Shown here: positions 26,301-36,215 of the stretch, piece by piece | Numbering within the stretch: the stretch's first letter is position 1 | Layout: each line of letters begins with the position of its first letter | Assembly (NCBI GenBank): GCA_035267785.1 | Contig: DATFLL010000061.1 | Span: 1 to 64,000 of the forward strand | DNA from: DATFLL01 sp035267785 | GTDB lineage: Bacteria > Pseudomonadota > Gammaproteobacteria > DATFLL01 | DNA: 64,000 nt | Reading direction: 5' to 3' | Position numbers and translations under genes: made by a program | Notes under the pieces: generated by a model | Told to the model about the DNA's origin: nothing | Database searches by the model: none | The model's input: only the letters and a program-made list of their open reading frames with translations

Positions 26301-26402
26301 GGAATTGAGTTTGATATTCCCGAAGCCCAAGGCGTAGGCTGCGATCGGGGATATCGCCATCAACGATACCAGCACGATTAACAGTTTGCGCACCATCCTC
26401 AC
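23337..26402 (-). CDS. fimV: FimV/HubP-type polar pilus-assembly and landmark protein
   Basis: This is a 1021-residue inner-membrane protein that organises type IV pilus secretin assembly and cell poles. In order it has a signal peptide (ending SPIAAYA), the FimV N-terminal domain (LGFGNIKLNSALNEPLNADI), a Pro/Ala-rich stretch, a LysM-like peptidoglycan-binding segment (KKGDKLWNIAEEM near 268), and a coiled coil (about 400-475). There follow another low-complexity linker, one transmembrane helix near 595-620, an acidic cytoplasmic region with repeated GGLDF(N/S)LDF motifs, and the TPR-like C-terminal FimV cap ending QEAQELMTQIV. It follows asd, the conserved order. Confidence 0.94.
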   Translation of the reverse strand: MRMVRKLLIVLVSLMAISPIAAYALGFGNIKLNSALNEPLNADISLLSATPQDVSGLTVKLAGHDAFANAGIDRTAVLNELKFTVKSRANGSYYIHVTSRQPIREPYLDFLLELNWSHGRMLREYTVLLDPPNLMRKQPTMVAPATTEAPSTIARTEAPKEKPAPKKAEQAPAQMPVPPSAPTQAAPAPKPPKATAEAAPMPPPTAPQPEQKAPAPSPAPEAAPAPAKQVAQAPEKDRGLMPYIPIGGEEETPVPMESGKAITHITKKGDKLWNIAEEMRPDDVTVYQMMMALLASNPDAFQDHNVNRLKAGYVLRVQDPSLLHEMSRQAAAHEFKMQTQAWEDYRQRVAGSASKQPMVTASQGQSAPAEGGSGEPKGHLKLVTPSGKGKSAGTGQEATKLKAASDVKDLAEARKQLNLAIEAAATERRKNAEMTDRLKELEKQIKDMQRLISLKDDELASLQQQLKAQEKARQEKAATPAPPAKQGAATPAPAESTTAPTESAAAPAAPPAQGPTGGTGAGSTTSEATGGGGGAKPPSAPGSGPGSPSAKATEPAPAHQAPPVSSPPRHIPWWKKLMNTASGLGKNLTKSLSVSPLLLAGGAALLLVILLLLLIVVRRRKKGYGFQESILTGEGAADSETSAASGASQGEESSFLSDFAVSGVNAIQTEDNEVDPLTEADVYMAYGRNQQAEELLTEALKTDPKRKELKLKLLELYHATKNKAGFEQTAEDLYADIGNDNDPMWTKVVAMGAEVAPTNPLFASAAKAAPAGAAAMANNDVMDIGLDTGVFDLDEVQGGGAETAATTAPPDSGLDFDFDLGGGETATEAAAEAAPDEGGGLDFNLDFTEPEAPAAAPETASAEEPQFDTGGDDGGLDFSLDFDTGGAPAASEEPAADQGGGLEFDLGGEEQAEEIDFDLGGLDTGSPASEEFPVGSDTEIDIGSSRADQTQAIDFDFDTGAAEGGLDEGGDLDEVGTKLDLAKAYIDMGDPEGARSILDEVMEEGSDSQKQEAQELMTQIV

Positions 26403-26527
26403 TCCCTAAAATTCAGCCAGCCGGGCCCCGCCCCAAAGGACGGGGACCGTGCTGAAATCGGCTGTCCACACGCGGACTTGGGTCGGCAAAGCTCGAATGC
26501 TCTTTATAAGAATGCAGTAACTATAGC

Positions 26528-27550
<1,023 letters not shown>

Positions 27551-27633
27551 AATGACTACATTGCCTCCAAAGATGAATTCCGGTGCGCCGGGCCCCCGGT
27601 GCGCCCCGCCATGTTTCGTATTCGGGCGGCGAC

Positions 27634-28719
<1,086 letters not shown>

Positions 28720-28758
28720 TGCTTGATCAACCCTTCAATGCGTAAATAGGCGCGTTCA

Positions 28759-28925
28759 GCGCTCTGGAACAAACCACAGAGAACACCGAGGCACAGAGAA
28801 GAGCGTCGCGAGCATATCGCGGAACGCAGGGCGGTGAGAATCACCACGACGTCAACGACACGATACCGTCTATCAATGAACGATCAACTCTCTGTGTTCC
28901 TCTGTGCCTCCGTGTCTCTGTGGTT
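28759..28925. repeat. CACAGAG-family dyad between leuD and leuB
   Basis: The left arm 28759-28802 starts GCGCTCTGGAACAAACCACA. The right arm 28889-28925 is the imperfect inverted form (TCTCTGTGTTCCTCTG and onward to TGTGGTT). The right end lies 10 bases from the leuD stop codon. The GCGCTCTGGAA end is shared with the elements at 7840 and 29618-29707. Confidence 0.85.
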
Positions 28926-28935
28926 CGGTCCGACG

Positions 28936-29592
28936 TCACTGACTGCCGCCAGGCGAGGCGAACAGCCAGGGGGCTTCCTGGCGGTGGCGCTGCTCGTAGG
29001 CGCGGATATCCTCGGCGTGCTCGAGGGTCAGTCCGATGTCGTCCAGCCCTTCGAGCAGGCGGCGCTTGCGGAAGCCGTCGACGTCGAAGGCGATCGTCCC
29101 GCCGTCGGGCTTGGTAATGGTCTGTGCCTCCAGATCCACGCTGAGCGTATAGCCCTCGTTGGCCTCCACTGCCCGGAACAATTCGTCGACGACATCGGCC
29201 GGCAGCACGATGGGCAGGATGCCGTTCTTGAAGCAGTTGTTGAAAAAGATGTCCGCGAAGCTCGGCGCGATGATCACCCGAAAGCCGTAGTCGAGCAGCG
29301 CCCAGGGCGCGTGCTCGCGGCTGGAGCCGCAGCCGAAATTCTCACGCGCGAGCAGGATACTCGCACCCTGGTAGCGCGGCTGGTTCAACACGAAGTCCGG
29401 ATTCAACGGACGGCCGGTGTTGTCCTTGCCCGGCTCGCCGTGGTCCAGATAGCGCCACTCGTCGAACAGGTTCGGGCCGAAGCCCGTGCGCTTGATCGAC
29501 TTCAAAAACTGCTTGGGGATGATGGCATCGGTGTCCACGTTGGCACGATCCAGCGGCGCCACCAACCCGGTCATCTTGTCGAATTTTTCCAT
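28936..29592 (-). CDS. leuD: 3-Isopropylmalate dehydratase small subunit LeuD
   Basis: This is the swivel subunit of isopropylmalate isomerase, which works with LeuC. MEKFDKMTGLVAPLDRANVDTDAIIPKQFL is its start region (at 29592), and NFGCGSSREHAPWALLDYGF carries the family signature. It has 218 residues, slightly longer than E. coli (201). The frame upstream of 29592 is encoded by the repeat in the leuC-leuD gap and is not family-like. Confidence 0.96.
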   Translation of the reverse strand: MEKFDKMTGLVAPLDRANVDTDAIIPKQFLKSIKRTGFGPNLFDEWRYLDHGEPGKDNTGRPLNPDFVLNQPRYQGASILLARENFGCGSSREHAPWALLDYGFRVIIAPSFADIFFNNCFKNGILPIVLPADVVDELFRAVEANEGYTLSVDLEAQTITKPDGGTIAFDVDGFRKRRLLEGLDDIGLTLEHAEDIRAYEQRHRQEAPWLFASPGGSQ

Positions 29593-29617
29593 TGGAGTTT
29601 TACCTATCGTTCGGATT

Positions 29618-29707
29618 AACCACAGAGGACACAGAGGCACAGAGACTTAAAGAACATAAAATATTTTCTCTGTGTCTCGGTGTCCTCTGTGGTTTCTTCC
29701 AGAGCGT
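29618..29707. repeat. CACAGAG-family hairpin between leuC and leuD
   Basis: The arms 29618-29645 (AACCACAGAGGACACAGAGG and on) and 29667-29694 are nearly perfect inverted copies around an AT-rich loop (CTTAAAGAACATAAAATATT). The strand reading leftward begins GACGCTCTGGAAGAAACCAC, the same end as its relatives. It lies 10 bases from the leuC stop codon. It could form a strong hairpin in the leu transcript. Confidence 0.88.
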
Positions 29708-29716
29708 CGGTGACGC

Positions 29717-31123
29717 TTAAACCAGCTCGCGCACGTCGGTGAAGTGGCCGGTGACTGCCGCGGCGGCAGCCATGGCCGGGCTGACCAGGTGGGTGCGCCC
29801 GCCCTGGCCCTGGCGACCTTCGAAGTTGCGGTTCGAGGTCGAGGCGCAGCGCTCGCCCGGCTCGAGGCGGTCGGCGTTCATCGCCAGGCACATGGAACAG
29901 CCCGGCTCGCGCCATTCGAAGCCGGCCTCGAGGAACACGCGGTCCAGCCCCTCCGCCTCGGCCTGCTTCTTGACCAGGCCCGAGCCCGGCACGACCATGG
30001 CGAGCTTGATGCCATCGGCGATCTTGCGCCCCTTGACCACGGCGGCCGCGGCACGCAGGTCTTCGATGCGCGAGTTGGTGCACGAGCCGATGAAGACCTT
30101 GTCCGGGCGGATGTCGGCGATCGGCGTATTCGGCACCAGGTCCATATACTTCAAGGCATGTCGCATGCCCTCGCGGCGCACGGGATCGCCCTCCTTGTCC
30201 GGATCCGGCACGCGCCCGTCCACCGGGGCCACCATTTCCGGCGAAGTACCCCAGCTCACCTGCGGCCTGATCGAGGCCGCGTCGATGTGCACGACGCGGT
30301 CGAACTGCGCATCGGCATCGCTGTGCAGGTCGCGCCAGGCGGCGACCGCCTTGTCCCACAGCTCGCCCTTGGGCGCGTAGGGACGGTCGCGCAGGTAGTC
30401 GATGGTCTTGTCGTCAACGGCCACCATGCCCGCCCGCGCGCCGGCCTCGATCGTCATGTTGCACACGGTCATGCGCCCCTCGACCGACAGCGCGCGAATA
30501 GCATCGCCGCCGAATTCGATGGCATAGCCCGTGCCGCCCGCGGTGCCGATCCCGCCGATGATGGCCAGCACGATGTCCTTGGCGGTCACACCGTGGCCGA
30601 CCTGGCCGTCGATGCTGATCAGCATGGACTTGGACTTGCTCTGCACGAGGCATTGGGTGGCCAGCACGTGCTCGACCTCGGAGGTGCCGATACCGAACGC
30701 CAACGCGCCGAAGGCGCCGTGGGTGGAAGTGTGCGAATCGCCGCAGACCACGGTCATGCCGGGCAGCGTCGCGCCCTGCTCCGGGCCGATGACGTGCACG
30801 ATGCCCTGGCGCGGGTCGTCCATATGGAATTCGGTGATGCCGAACACGCGGCAGTTCTCGTCCAACGTCTCGACCTGCAGGCGCGAGACCGGATCGGCAA
30901 TGCCGTGGCTGCGATCCGTGGTCGGCACGTTGTGATCGGGCGTGGCGAGATTGGCGTCCACGCGCCACGGCTGGCGTGCCGCCAGCCGAAGCCCCTCGAA
31001 GGCCTGCGGCGAAGTCACCTCATGGACGAGGTGGCGATCTATATATAGGAGCGCCGTCCCATCGGGATCGCTGCGCACCACGTGCGCATCCCAGATCTTG
31101 TCGTAGAGGGTCTTGCCCGCCAT
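29717..31123 (-). CDS. leuC: 3-Isopropylmalate dehydratase large subunit LeuC
   Basis: This is the aconitase-family subunit carrying a 4Fe-4S cluster. MAGKTLYDKIWDAHVV is the start (31123). Cluster cysteines are visible in IGSCTNSRIEDLRAAA and EPGCSMCLAMN. The length of 468 residues is typical (466 in E. coli). It is first in the leu block and divergent from a LysR-type regulator. Confidence 0.97.
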   Translation of the reverse strand: MAGKTLYDKIWDAHVVRSDPDGTALLYIDRHLVHEVTSPQAFEGLRLAARQPWRVDANLATPDHNVPTTDRSHGIADPVSRLQVETLDENCRVFGITEFHMDDPRQGIVHVIGPEQGATLPGMTVVCGDSHTSTHGAFGALAFGIGTSEVEHVLATQCLVQSKSKSMLISIDGQVGHGVTAKDIVLAIIGGIGTAGGTGYAIEFGGDAIRALSVEGRMTVCNMTIEAGARAGMVAVDDKTIDYLRDRPYAPKGELWDKAVAAWRDLHSDADAQFDRVVHIDAASIRPQVSWGTSPEMVAPVDGRVPDPDKEGDPVRREGMRHALKYMDLVPNTPIADIRPDKVFIGSCTNSRIEDLRAAAAVVKGRKIADGIKLAMVVPGSGLVKKQAEAEGLDRVFLEAGFEWREPGCSMCLAMNADRLEPGERCASTSNRNFEGRQGQGGRTHLVSPAMAAAAAVTGHFTDVRELV

Positions 31124-31203
31124 ATCTGCATCCTCGGTTATCGCTCGCCTGCCATCGTAGGATCGGGCGACACATAACACAAATTCATATTTTTCATATA
31201 AAC

Positions 31204-31220
31204 TATTCTATTACAGAATA
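31204..31220. promoter_or_regulatory. Candidate LysR-type operator between leuC and the LysR gene
   Basis: TATTCT-ATTAC-AGAATA is a perfect six-base inverted repeat. It sits in the 116-base AT-rich divergent region, 20 bases upstream of the LysR start. It has the T-N11-A layout expected for LysR-family sites, here with TATTC and GAATA half sites. Confidence 0.55.
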
Positions 31221-31239
31221 TCTAATCCGTGACCCATCG

Positions 31240-32157
31240 ATGGATATCGCCAGCCTCCAGGCCTTTATTGCCGTCGCCAAGACCGGGTCGTTCTCCTCGG
31301 CGGCCGAGGACCTCTTCCTCACCCAACCGGCGGTGAGCAAGCGCATCGCCGGCCTGGAGGATGAGCTCGGGGCGCGGCTGTTCGACCGGATAGGGCGGCG
31401 CACCGACCTGACCGAGGCCGGGCGGGCGCTGCTGCCCCGGGCCGAGCGCGTTGTAGCCGAGTTGGAAGACAGCCGGCGGGCGATTTCCAATCTGGCTGAT
31501 GAAGTCACCGGCCGCCTCAGCATCGGCACCAGCCATCATATCGGGCTGCACCGCCTGCCGCCGATCCTGCGCGCCTACACGCGCGGCTTCCCGGAGGTGG
31601 AGCTCGACCTGCACTTCATGGACTCCGAAGCCGCCTGCCAGGCGGTCGAACGCGGCGAGCTGGAACTGGGCATCGTGACCCTCCCCCTGGAACCGGCGCC
31701 CGTCCTGGAAGTGGTGGAGATCTGGCCCGATCCCCTGGACGTGGTGGTCGGTCCCGAACACCCCCTGGCAGGTAGCGCCCGCGTCCCGATCGAGCGCCTG
31801 AGCGACTACCCCGCTATCCTGCCCGCACGCGGCACCTACACACGCGAGGTCATGGAGCGGGCCTTCGCACCCAGTGGCGTCAATCTCCGCGTGGGGATGT
31901 CGACCAATTACCTGGAGACCATCAAGATGCTCGTGGCCGTGGGCCTGGGCTGGAGCATTCTGCCGCGCACCATGCTCGATGCCGACCTCTTGGCGCTGCG
32001 GGTCCCCGGCCTGCAATTGAGCCGGCGTCTGGGCACGGTGCGCCACCATGCCCGCACCCTGTCCAACGCCGCACGCGCCCTGATCGCACTGCTGGAGACC
32101 ACCGCCCACGAGCCGTCCCCTCGACCCGGCAAGCCGAAGGCTCAGAATCCCAAGTAG
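31240..32157 (+). CDS. LysR-family transcriptional regulator
   Basis: The 305-residue product has an N-terminal winged helix-turn-helix (MDIASLQAFIAVAKTGSFSSAAEDLFLTQPAVSKRIAGLEDELG) and a C-terminal substrate-binding domain from about residue 90. It faces leuC across 116 bases, so it probably regulates leucine genes (a co-inducer such as an isopropylmalate is a guess) and itself. The long frame upstream overlaps leuC and is not used. Its last codons overlap the end of the convergent DUF1207 gene by 16 bases. Confidence 0.92.
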   Translation: MDIASLQAFIAVAKTGSFSSAAEDLFLTQPAVSKRIAGLEDELGARLFDRIGRRTDLTEAGRALLPRAERVVAELEDSRRAISNLADEVTGRLSIGTSHHIGLHRLPPILRAYTRGFPEVELDLHFMDSEAACQAVERGELELGIVTLPLEPAPVLEVVEIWPDPLDVVVGPEHPLAGSARVPIERLSDYPAILPARGTYTREVMERAFAPSGVNLRVGMSTNYLETIKMLVAVGLGWSILPRTMLDADLLALRVPGLQLSRRLGTVRHHARTLSNAARALIALLETTAHEPSPRPGKPKAQNPK

Positions 32158-33278
32158 ATTCCCACGCCGGCATAACTGATGCGCTCATCGTAGAACTGGC
32201 CGTGGGGCGCGTACCCCTTGTAGCCCTCGAGCATCACACGAAGACGCCGGCGCCCGGGATGCGCCGCCCCGAAGGCCAGACCGAACTTGGCGCTGACATC
32301 GGCGGCCCAGTCGTGTTCCTCCCACGACTTGATGTCGATCCCGCCGACCCAGCGCCCACTCTTCCAGACGGGCCGCTCGCCGTGGAATTCCACGCCGCCG
32401 TGAAAGGCCGCCGGCTTGAGGTCCGCGGGGTCGCGGTGAAACAGGTACTCGCCGCCCGCATAGAAGCGCCATGGCAGCCAATCGCGCGAGTACATCAGCT
32501 CCAGCGACTCGAAGCTGAGATTGATGCGCTCGGGCTGGGCGCGCAGCAGAAACTCATCACCCAGGTGCGAGCTCTGGTGATACACGCGCAGGCGCGCAGC
32601 ATCGCGTCCGTTGCGGTAGGTCAGCTGAGCGCCGATGGTGTAATCGGCGTTGATGAGGTCGTGGGACGGGGCATCGAGATTGAACTGCGCGAACAAACCG
32701 CCCGTGATACTGAGCTGCAGCCCGTCGCCCGGCCGCTTGCCCGCGCGCCGCGCCAGCCCGAAGGTCTCTCCGTAGCCCACGGCGGCGACATTGGCGTTCT
32801 CCGCTGGGGTATTGTAGTAACGGTAACTGACGAAGAACTGCGGCTGCTTGGGATCGGCCAGCAGTGGCCAGAACAAGTCGCCGACCGGAAAGGGCACCGT
32901 GTCGGGACTGAGGCCGAGGAAACTGTAGATCTCTTCGCGCGTCGTCGGCTCTTTGGCCGGCGGTGCAGGCGCACCCTCGCTCGGCGCCTTCGGCGCGGCG
33001 CCGGCCTCGCGGATCTCCACGCCCTGCAGACCCTCCAGCTCGATAGGGTGCGAATCGATCCATGCCTGATGCGCCTGGACGTCGGTACGCAGCTCGATGA
33101 TCGCCACGCCGTGATCCATCTCCAGCGAATAGCTGTCGCGCGACCACCCCCACTGCTGCTCGATGATGGCCGTAATGGCCCCGGCCAGGAACGCGTCGCT
33201 GGAACGGTCCACGGCCGCGCCGTGGCTCACTGATAACGGAGCGAGCAAAAACAGTACGCAAACCCAAAGACGCATTGC
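32142..33278 (-). CDS. DUF1207 family predicted outer-membrane protein
   Basis: From MRLWVCVLFLLAPLSVSHG (signal peptide) the protein has 378 residues. The second half shows the DUF1207 pattern: DPKQPQFFVSYRYY, GYGETFGLARR, GGLFAQFNLDAPSHDLINADY, RVYHQSSHLGDEFLLR, and an ending GIYLGF with a terminal aromatic, as in beta-barrel proteins. Function is unknown. A Pro/Ala-rich linker lies near residue 100. The upstream frame to 33479 runs through repeat DNA and is rejected. Confidence 0.85.
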   Translation of the reverse strand, partial: AMRLWVCVLFLLAPLSVSHGAAVDRSSDAFLAGAITAIIEQQWGWSRDSYSLEMDHGVAIIELRTDVQAHQAWIDSHPIELEGLQGVEIREAGAAPKAPSEGAPAPPAKEPTTREEIYSFLGLSPDTVPFPVGDLFWPLLADPKQPQFFVSYRYYNTPAENANVAAVGYGETFGLARRAGKRPGDGLQLSITGGLFAQFNLDAPSHDLINADYTIGAQLTYRNGRDAARLRVYHQSSHLGDEFLLRAQPERINLSFESLELMYSRDWLPWRFYAGGEYLFHRDPADLKPAAFHGGVEFHGERPVWKSGRWVGGIDIKSWEEHDWAADVSAKFGLAFGAAHPGRRRLRVMLEGYKGYAPHGQFYDERISYAGVGIYLGF

Positions 33279-33279
33279 A

Positions 33280-33580
33280 TGAGTGACGAGGGTCGAGGTG
33301 CGAGTTTCGAGGGGAAAAGGCCTCAAGAGAATCGCCTCACTTGGTATGCATTTCGTCGTATCCGCCGACCAGCAACTGGCCCGCGCCGCGGGCGTCCGCC
33401 TCACGCCTTTTCTTTCTGCCGACTGCCAACTACAAACTGCCAACTCTCGACTGTCCCGCGAAGCGCACGCGCACCTCACACCTCACGCCTTTTCTTTCTG
33501 CCAACTGCCGACTGCAAACTGCCCACTCGCCCGCGAAGCGGGCGCGCGCCTCACGCCTCACGCCTCACGCCCAAGAACCT
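33280..33580. repeat. Composite CCTCACGC and CTGCCAACTGC repeat block
   Basis: Two similar units of about 75-80 bases stand in tandem (about 33400-33472 and 33482-33551). Each has CCTCACGCCTTTTCTTTCTGCC, then CTGCC/AACTGC heptamer-like stretches, then CCCGCGAAGCG. The block ends in three CCTCACG units at 33549-33570, which include the stop and last codons of the MFS gene. A degenerate inverted arm (GACGAGGGTCGAGGTGCGAG) lies at about 33283. No gene is seen here. Confidence 0.8.
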
Positions 33581-34735
33581 CCAGGCCACCAAGAACGCCG
33601 CGGCGCTGATGCCGGCGGCGATCAGATAGGTCGCCGTGCTGCCCAGCGTATCCCAGGTCAGGCCGCTGTAGTAGCTGCCGAGCGCGCCGCCCGCCCCGAA
33701 GCTCAGGCTGCTGTACAGCGCCTGCCCCTTGCCCTGATGGCGACCCGTGAAATAGCCGTGAATCAGCTGGATGGCCGCCGCGTGATACACCCCGAAGCTC
33801 GCCGCGTGCAGGGTCTGGGCGACGATCAGCAGCGGTAGATTGTCGACGAACAGGCCGATCATGACCCAGCGCAGCGTCGCCAGCACCAGGCTGGCCAGCA
33901 GCAGGCGCCTTACACCGAAGCGCGGCACCAGGCGGTGCATGATCAGGAACACGCCGACCTCCGCGACTACGCCCAGCGCCCAGAGCACCCCGATAAGCCG
34001 CGGCGCGTAACCGTGTGCATCCAGGTAAATAGAATAGAACGTATAATAGGGTCCGTGGCTCGCCTGCATCAGAAAACACACGATCAACAGGGCGGCGACC
34101 GCCGGGCGCTTGAGCACGCGTCGCAAGGGCTCGTGATCCAGAGGCAGGTGATGCGCGGCGCGCTCGGGCACGATCAGGCTCGCCAGCCAGATGCCGGCGA
34201 TCAGCACGATCAACGCCGCCGGCAAAACTGATGCACCGTGTTGATTGATCACATAGCCCAAGCCGGCCACGGTCACGATAAACCCGATGGAGCCCCACAG
34301 GCGAATGCTGCTGTAACGGTGAGCCTGCTCCCCCAGGTGACTGAATGTCGTGGCCTCGAACTGCGGCAGCGCCGCATTCCAGAAAAAGCTGAACACGAGC
34401 ATGACCGCCGCCAGCCACCAATAGCCGGTCCCCCAGAACACGCCGGCGAAGGCCAGCACCGCGCACAGGGTCCCCAGGCGCACGATGACCATGCGCCGGC
34501 CGGTGTGATCGGCGAGATAGCCCCACACATTGGGCGAGACGATTTTGGTCGCCATGATGATGGCCATCAGTTCACCGATGGCGGCGGGCGCGAAACCCAG
34601 CGACTTCAGGTACAGCCCCCAATAAGGCACCAGCGCGCCGAGGCTGGCGAAATAGAAGAAATAGAAGTTGGACAGGCGCCAATAGGGCGCCGGGGTTGAC
34701 GATCCGGCGTTAGCGGAAAGGCGGGAGGAATCCAT
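33551..34735 (-). CDS. MFS transporter (HcaT / phenylpropionate-permease-like)
   Basis: The protein has 394 residues and about twelve hydrophobic helices. LSNFYFFYFASLGALVPYWGLYLKSLGF at the N-terminus, NVWGYLADHTGRRMVIVRLG (the loop 2-3 signature) and FFWNAALPQFEATTFSHLG resemble the HcaT/YxaM-type subgroup of the major facilitator superfamily. The substrate is unknown. It lies beside aroC and prmB, as in Pseudomonas. The last residues GVRREA and the stop codon are written in the CCTCACG repeat, so the natural C-terminus was probably replaced or extended by repeat DNA. Confidence 0.9.
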   Translation of the reverse strand: MDSSRLSANAGSSTPAPYWRLSNFYFFYFASLGALVPYWGLYLKSLGFAPAAIGELMAIIMATKIVSPNVWGYLADHTGRRMVIVRLGTLCAVLAFAGVFWGTGYWWLAAVMLVFSFFWNAALPQFEATTFSHLGEQAHRYSSIRLWGSIGFIVTVAGLGYVINQHGASVLPAALIVLIAGIWLASLIVPERAAHHLPLDHEPLRRVLKRPAVAALLIVCFLMQASHGPYYTFYSIYLDAHGYAPRLIGVLWALGVVAEVGVFLIMHRLVPRFGVRRLLLASLVLATLRWVMIGLFVDNLPLLIVAQTLHAASFGVYHAAAIQLIHGYFTGRHQGKGQALYSSLSFGAGGALGSYYSGLTWDTLGSTATYLIAAGISAAAFLVAWRFLGVRREA

Positions 34736-35042
34736 ACCCGAAAGTCGTCAGTTGGCAGTTGGCAGTTGGCAGTTGGCAGTTGGCAGTTGGCAGTTGGCAG
34801 TTGGCAGTTGGCAGTTGGCAGTTGGCAGTTGGCAGATAACAGCAAGAAACATCGAATACTTCGAACTCAGGGCCTGTCGGTCTCCTTCACCCACCATAGA
34901 AGCCAAAGAGAGCGAAACACCATGGGGCGCGAGGTATTAATTAGGATATTGCCTTTCTCTGCATCCTCCGCGCCTCTGCGGTCGCCGCATTGATCACCAC
35001 GCTTGGCAGCCATTCTTGCTGCCGACTGCAAACTGCCAACTG
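34736..35042. other. Gap between MFS gene and aroC: repeats only
   Basis: This 307-base gap holds the 12-copy GTTGGCA array (34751-34834), one arm of the CACAGAG family (about 34953-34983: TTTCTCTGCATCCTCCGCGC and on) and a short inverted GTTGGCA-type arm ending at the aroC stop. I see no gene or RNA in it. Confidence 0.75.
34751..34834. repeat. Tandem heptamer GTTGGCA, 12 copies
   Basis: Twelve uninterrupted, identical copies of GTTGGCA lie just 16 bases before the MFS start codon and its upstream region. Inverted single units (CTGCAAACTGCCAACTG) occur at about 35021-35042, next to the aroC stop, giving a dyad of roughly 300 bases. Copy number is probably variable. Confidence 0.95.
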
Positions 35043-36155
35043 TTAACTATCTTCCGGCGGCGCAGCCGCCGGAATGATGGGCGTCTCGGAGCGCACGTCC
35101 TGGTTCTGGGCGCGGTGGCGCAGCAGGTGGTCCATGAGCACGATGGCGACCATGGCCTCGGCGATGGGCGTGGCGCGGATCCCCACGCAGGGGTCGTGGC
35201 GCCCCTTGGTCTCCACGCTCACCGGCTCGCCCTGCAGATTCACGCTGCGCCCGGTCAGCCGGATGCTGGACGTGGGCTTGAGGGCAATCGAGGCGAGGAT
35301 GTCCTGACCGCTGGAGATGCCGCCGAGCACGCCGCCGGCATTGTTGCTCAGAAAACCCGCCGGCGTGATCTCGTCGCGGTGCTCGGTGCCCTTCTGCTCG
35401 ACGCTGGCGAAGCCGGCCCCGATCTCCACACCCTTGACGGCATTGATGCACATCAGCGCGTGCGCCAGATCCGCGTCCAGCCGGTCGAACACCGGCTCGC
35501 CCAGACCCGGCGGCACGCCGTCGGCCACCACGTTAACGCGGGCGCCGATGGAGTCGCCCTCCTTGCGCAGGGCGTCCATGTAGGACTCGAGCTCGCTGAC
35601 CTTGGCCGCGTCGGGGAAGAAGAACGGGTTCTGCTCGACCACGTCCCAGTCGAAGGCCTCCGGGCGAATGGGACCGAGCTGGGCCAGATAGCCGCGAATG
35701 CGCACGCCGTAGTGCTCGTTAAGGTACTTCTTGGCGATGGCGCCGGCCGCCACGCGCATGGCGGTCTCGCGCGCCGAGGAACGCCCGCCCCCGCGATAGT
35801 CGCGCCGGCCGTATTTTTGCTGATAGGTGTAGTCGGCATGGCCCGGACGGAAGCGGTCCATGATATTGGAGTAGTCCTTGGAGCGCTGATCGGTGTTGTG
35901 GATGATCAGCGCGATCGGCGTTCCCGTCGTCTCGCCCTCGAATACGCCGGATAGAATCTGTACCTCGTCGGATTCGCGCCGCTGGGTGGTATGGCGCGAC
36001 TTGCCGGGCTTGCGCCGGTCCAGATCCGCCTGCAGATCGGCCTCGCTGAGCGCGAGGCCCGGCGGGCAGCCGTCGACGATACAGCCGATCGCCGGCCCGT
36101 GGCTTTCGCCAAAGGAGGTCACCGTAAACAGCTTGCCGATGGAGTTGCCGGACAT
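35043..36155 (-). CDS. aroC: Chorismate synthase AroC
   Basis: This is the last shikimate-pathway enzyme, converting EPSP to chorismate with reduced FMN. MSGNSIGKLFTVTSFGESHGPAIG (signature 1), RPGHADYTYQQKYGRRDYRGGGRSSARET (signature 3 region) and the C-terminal HDPCVGIRATPIAEAMVAIVL are present. The length is 370 residues (361 in E. coli). The start at 36155 fits the family; the frame extends 13 codons more. The stop TAA abuts a heptamer-type repeat. Confidence 0.97.
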   Translation of the reverse strand: MSGNSIGKLFTVTSFGESHGPAIGCIVDGCPPGLALSEADLQADLDRRKPGKSRHTTQRRESDEVQILSGVFEGETTGTPIALIIHNTDQRSKDYSNIMDRFRPGHADYTYQQKYGRRDYRGGGRSSARETAMRVAAGAIAKKYLNEHYGVRIRGYLAQLGPIRPEAFDWDVVEQNPFFFPDAAKVSELESYMDALRKEGDSIGARVNVVADGVPPGLGEPVFDRLDADLAHALMCINAVKGVEIGAGFASVEQKGTEHRDEITPAGFLSNNAGGVLGGISSGQDILASIALKPTSSIRLTGRSVNLQGEPVSVETKGRHDPCVGIRATPIAEAMVAIVLMDHLLRHRAQNQDVRSETPIIPAAAPPEDS

Positions 36156-36215
36156 GGCGCCTATTGTACTGGCAAAACGGGCGCGCGTCGCCATTGACGC
36201 GCGGCGAACTCCGTC

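Noticed and set aside
34751..34834. Possible CRISPR array
   Set aside because: The unit is only seven bases and directly tandem, with no spacers and no cas genes nearby.
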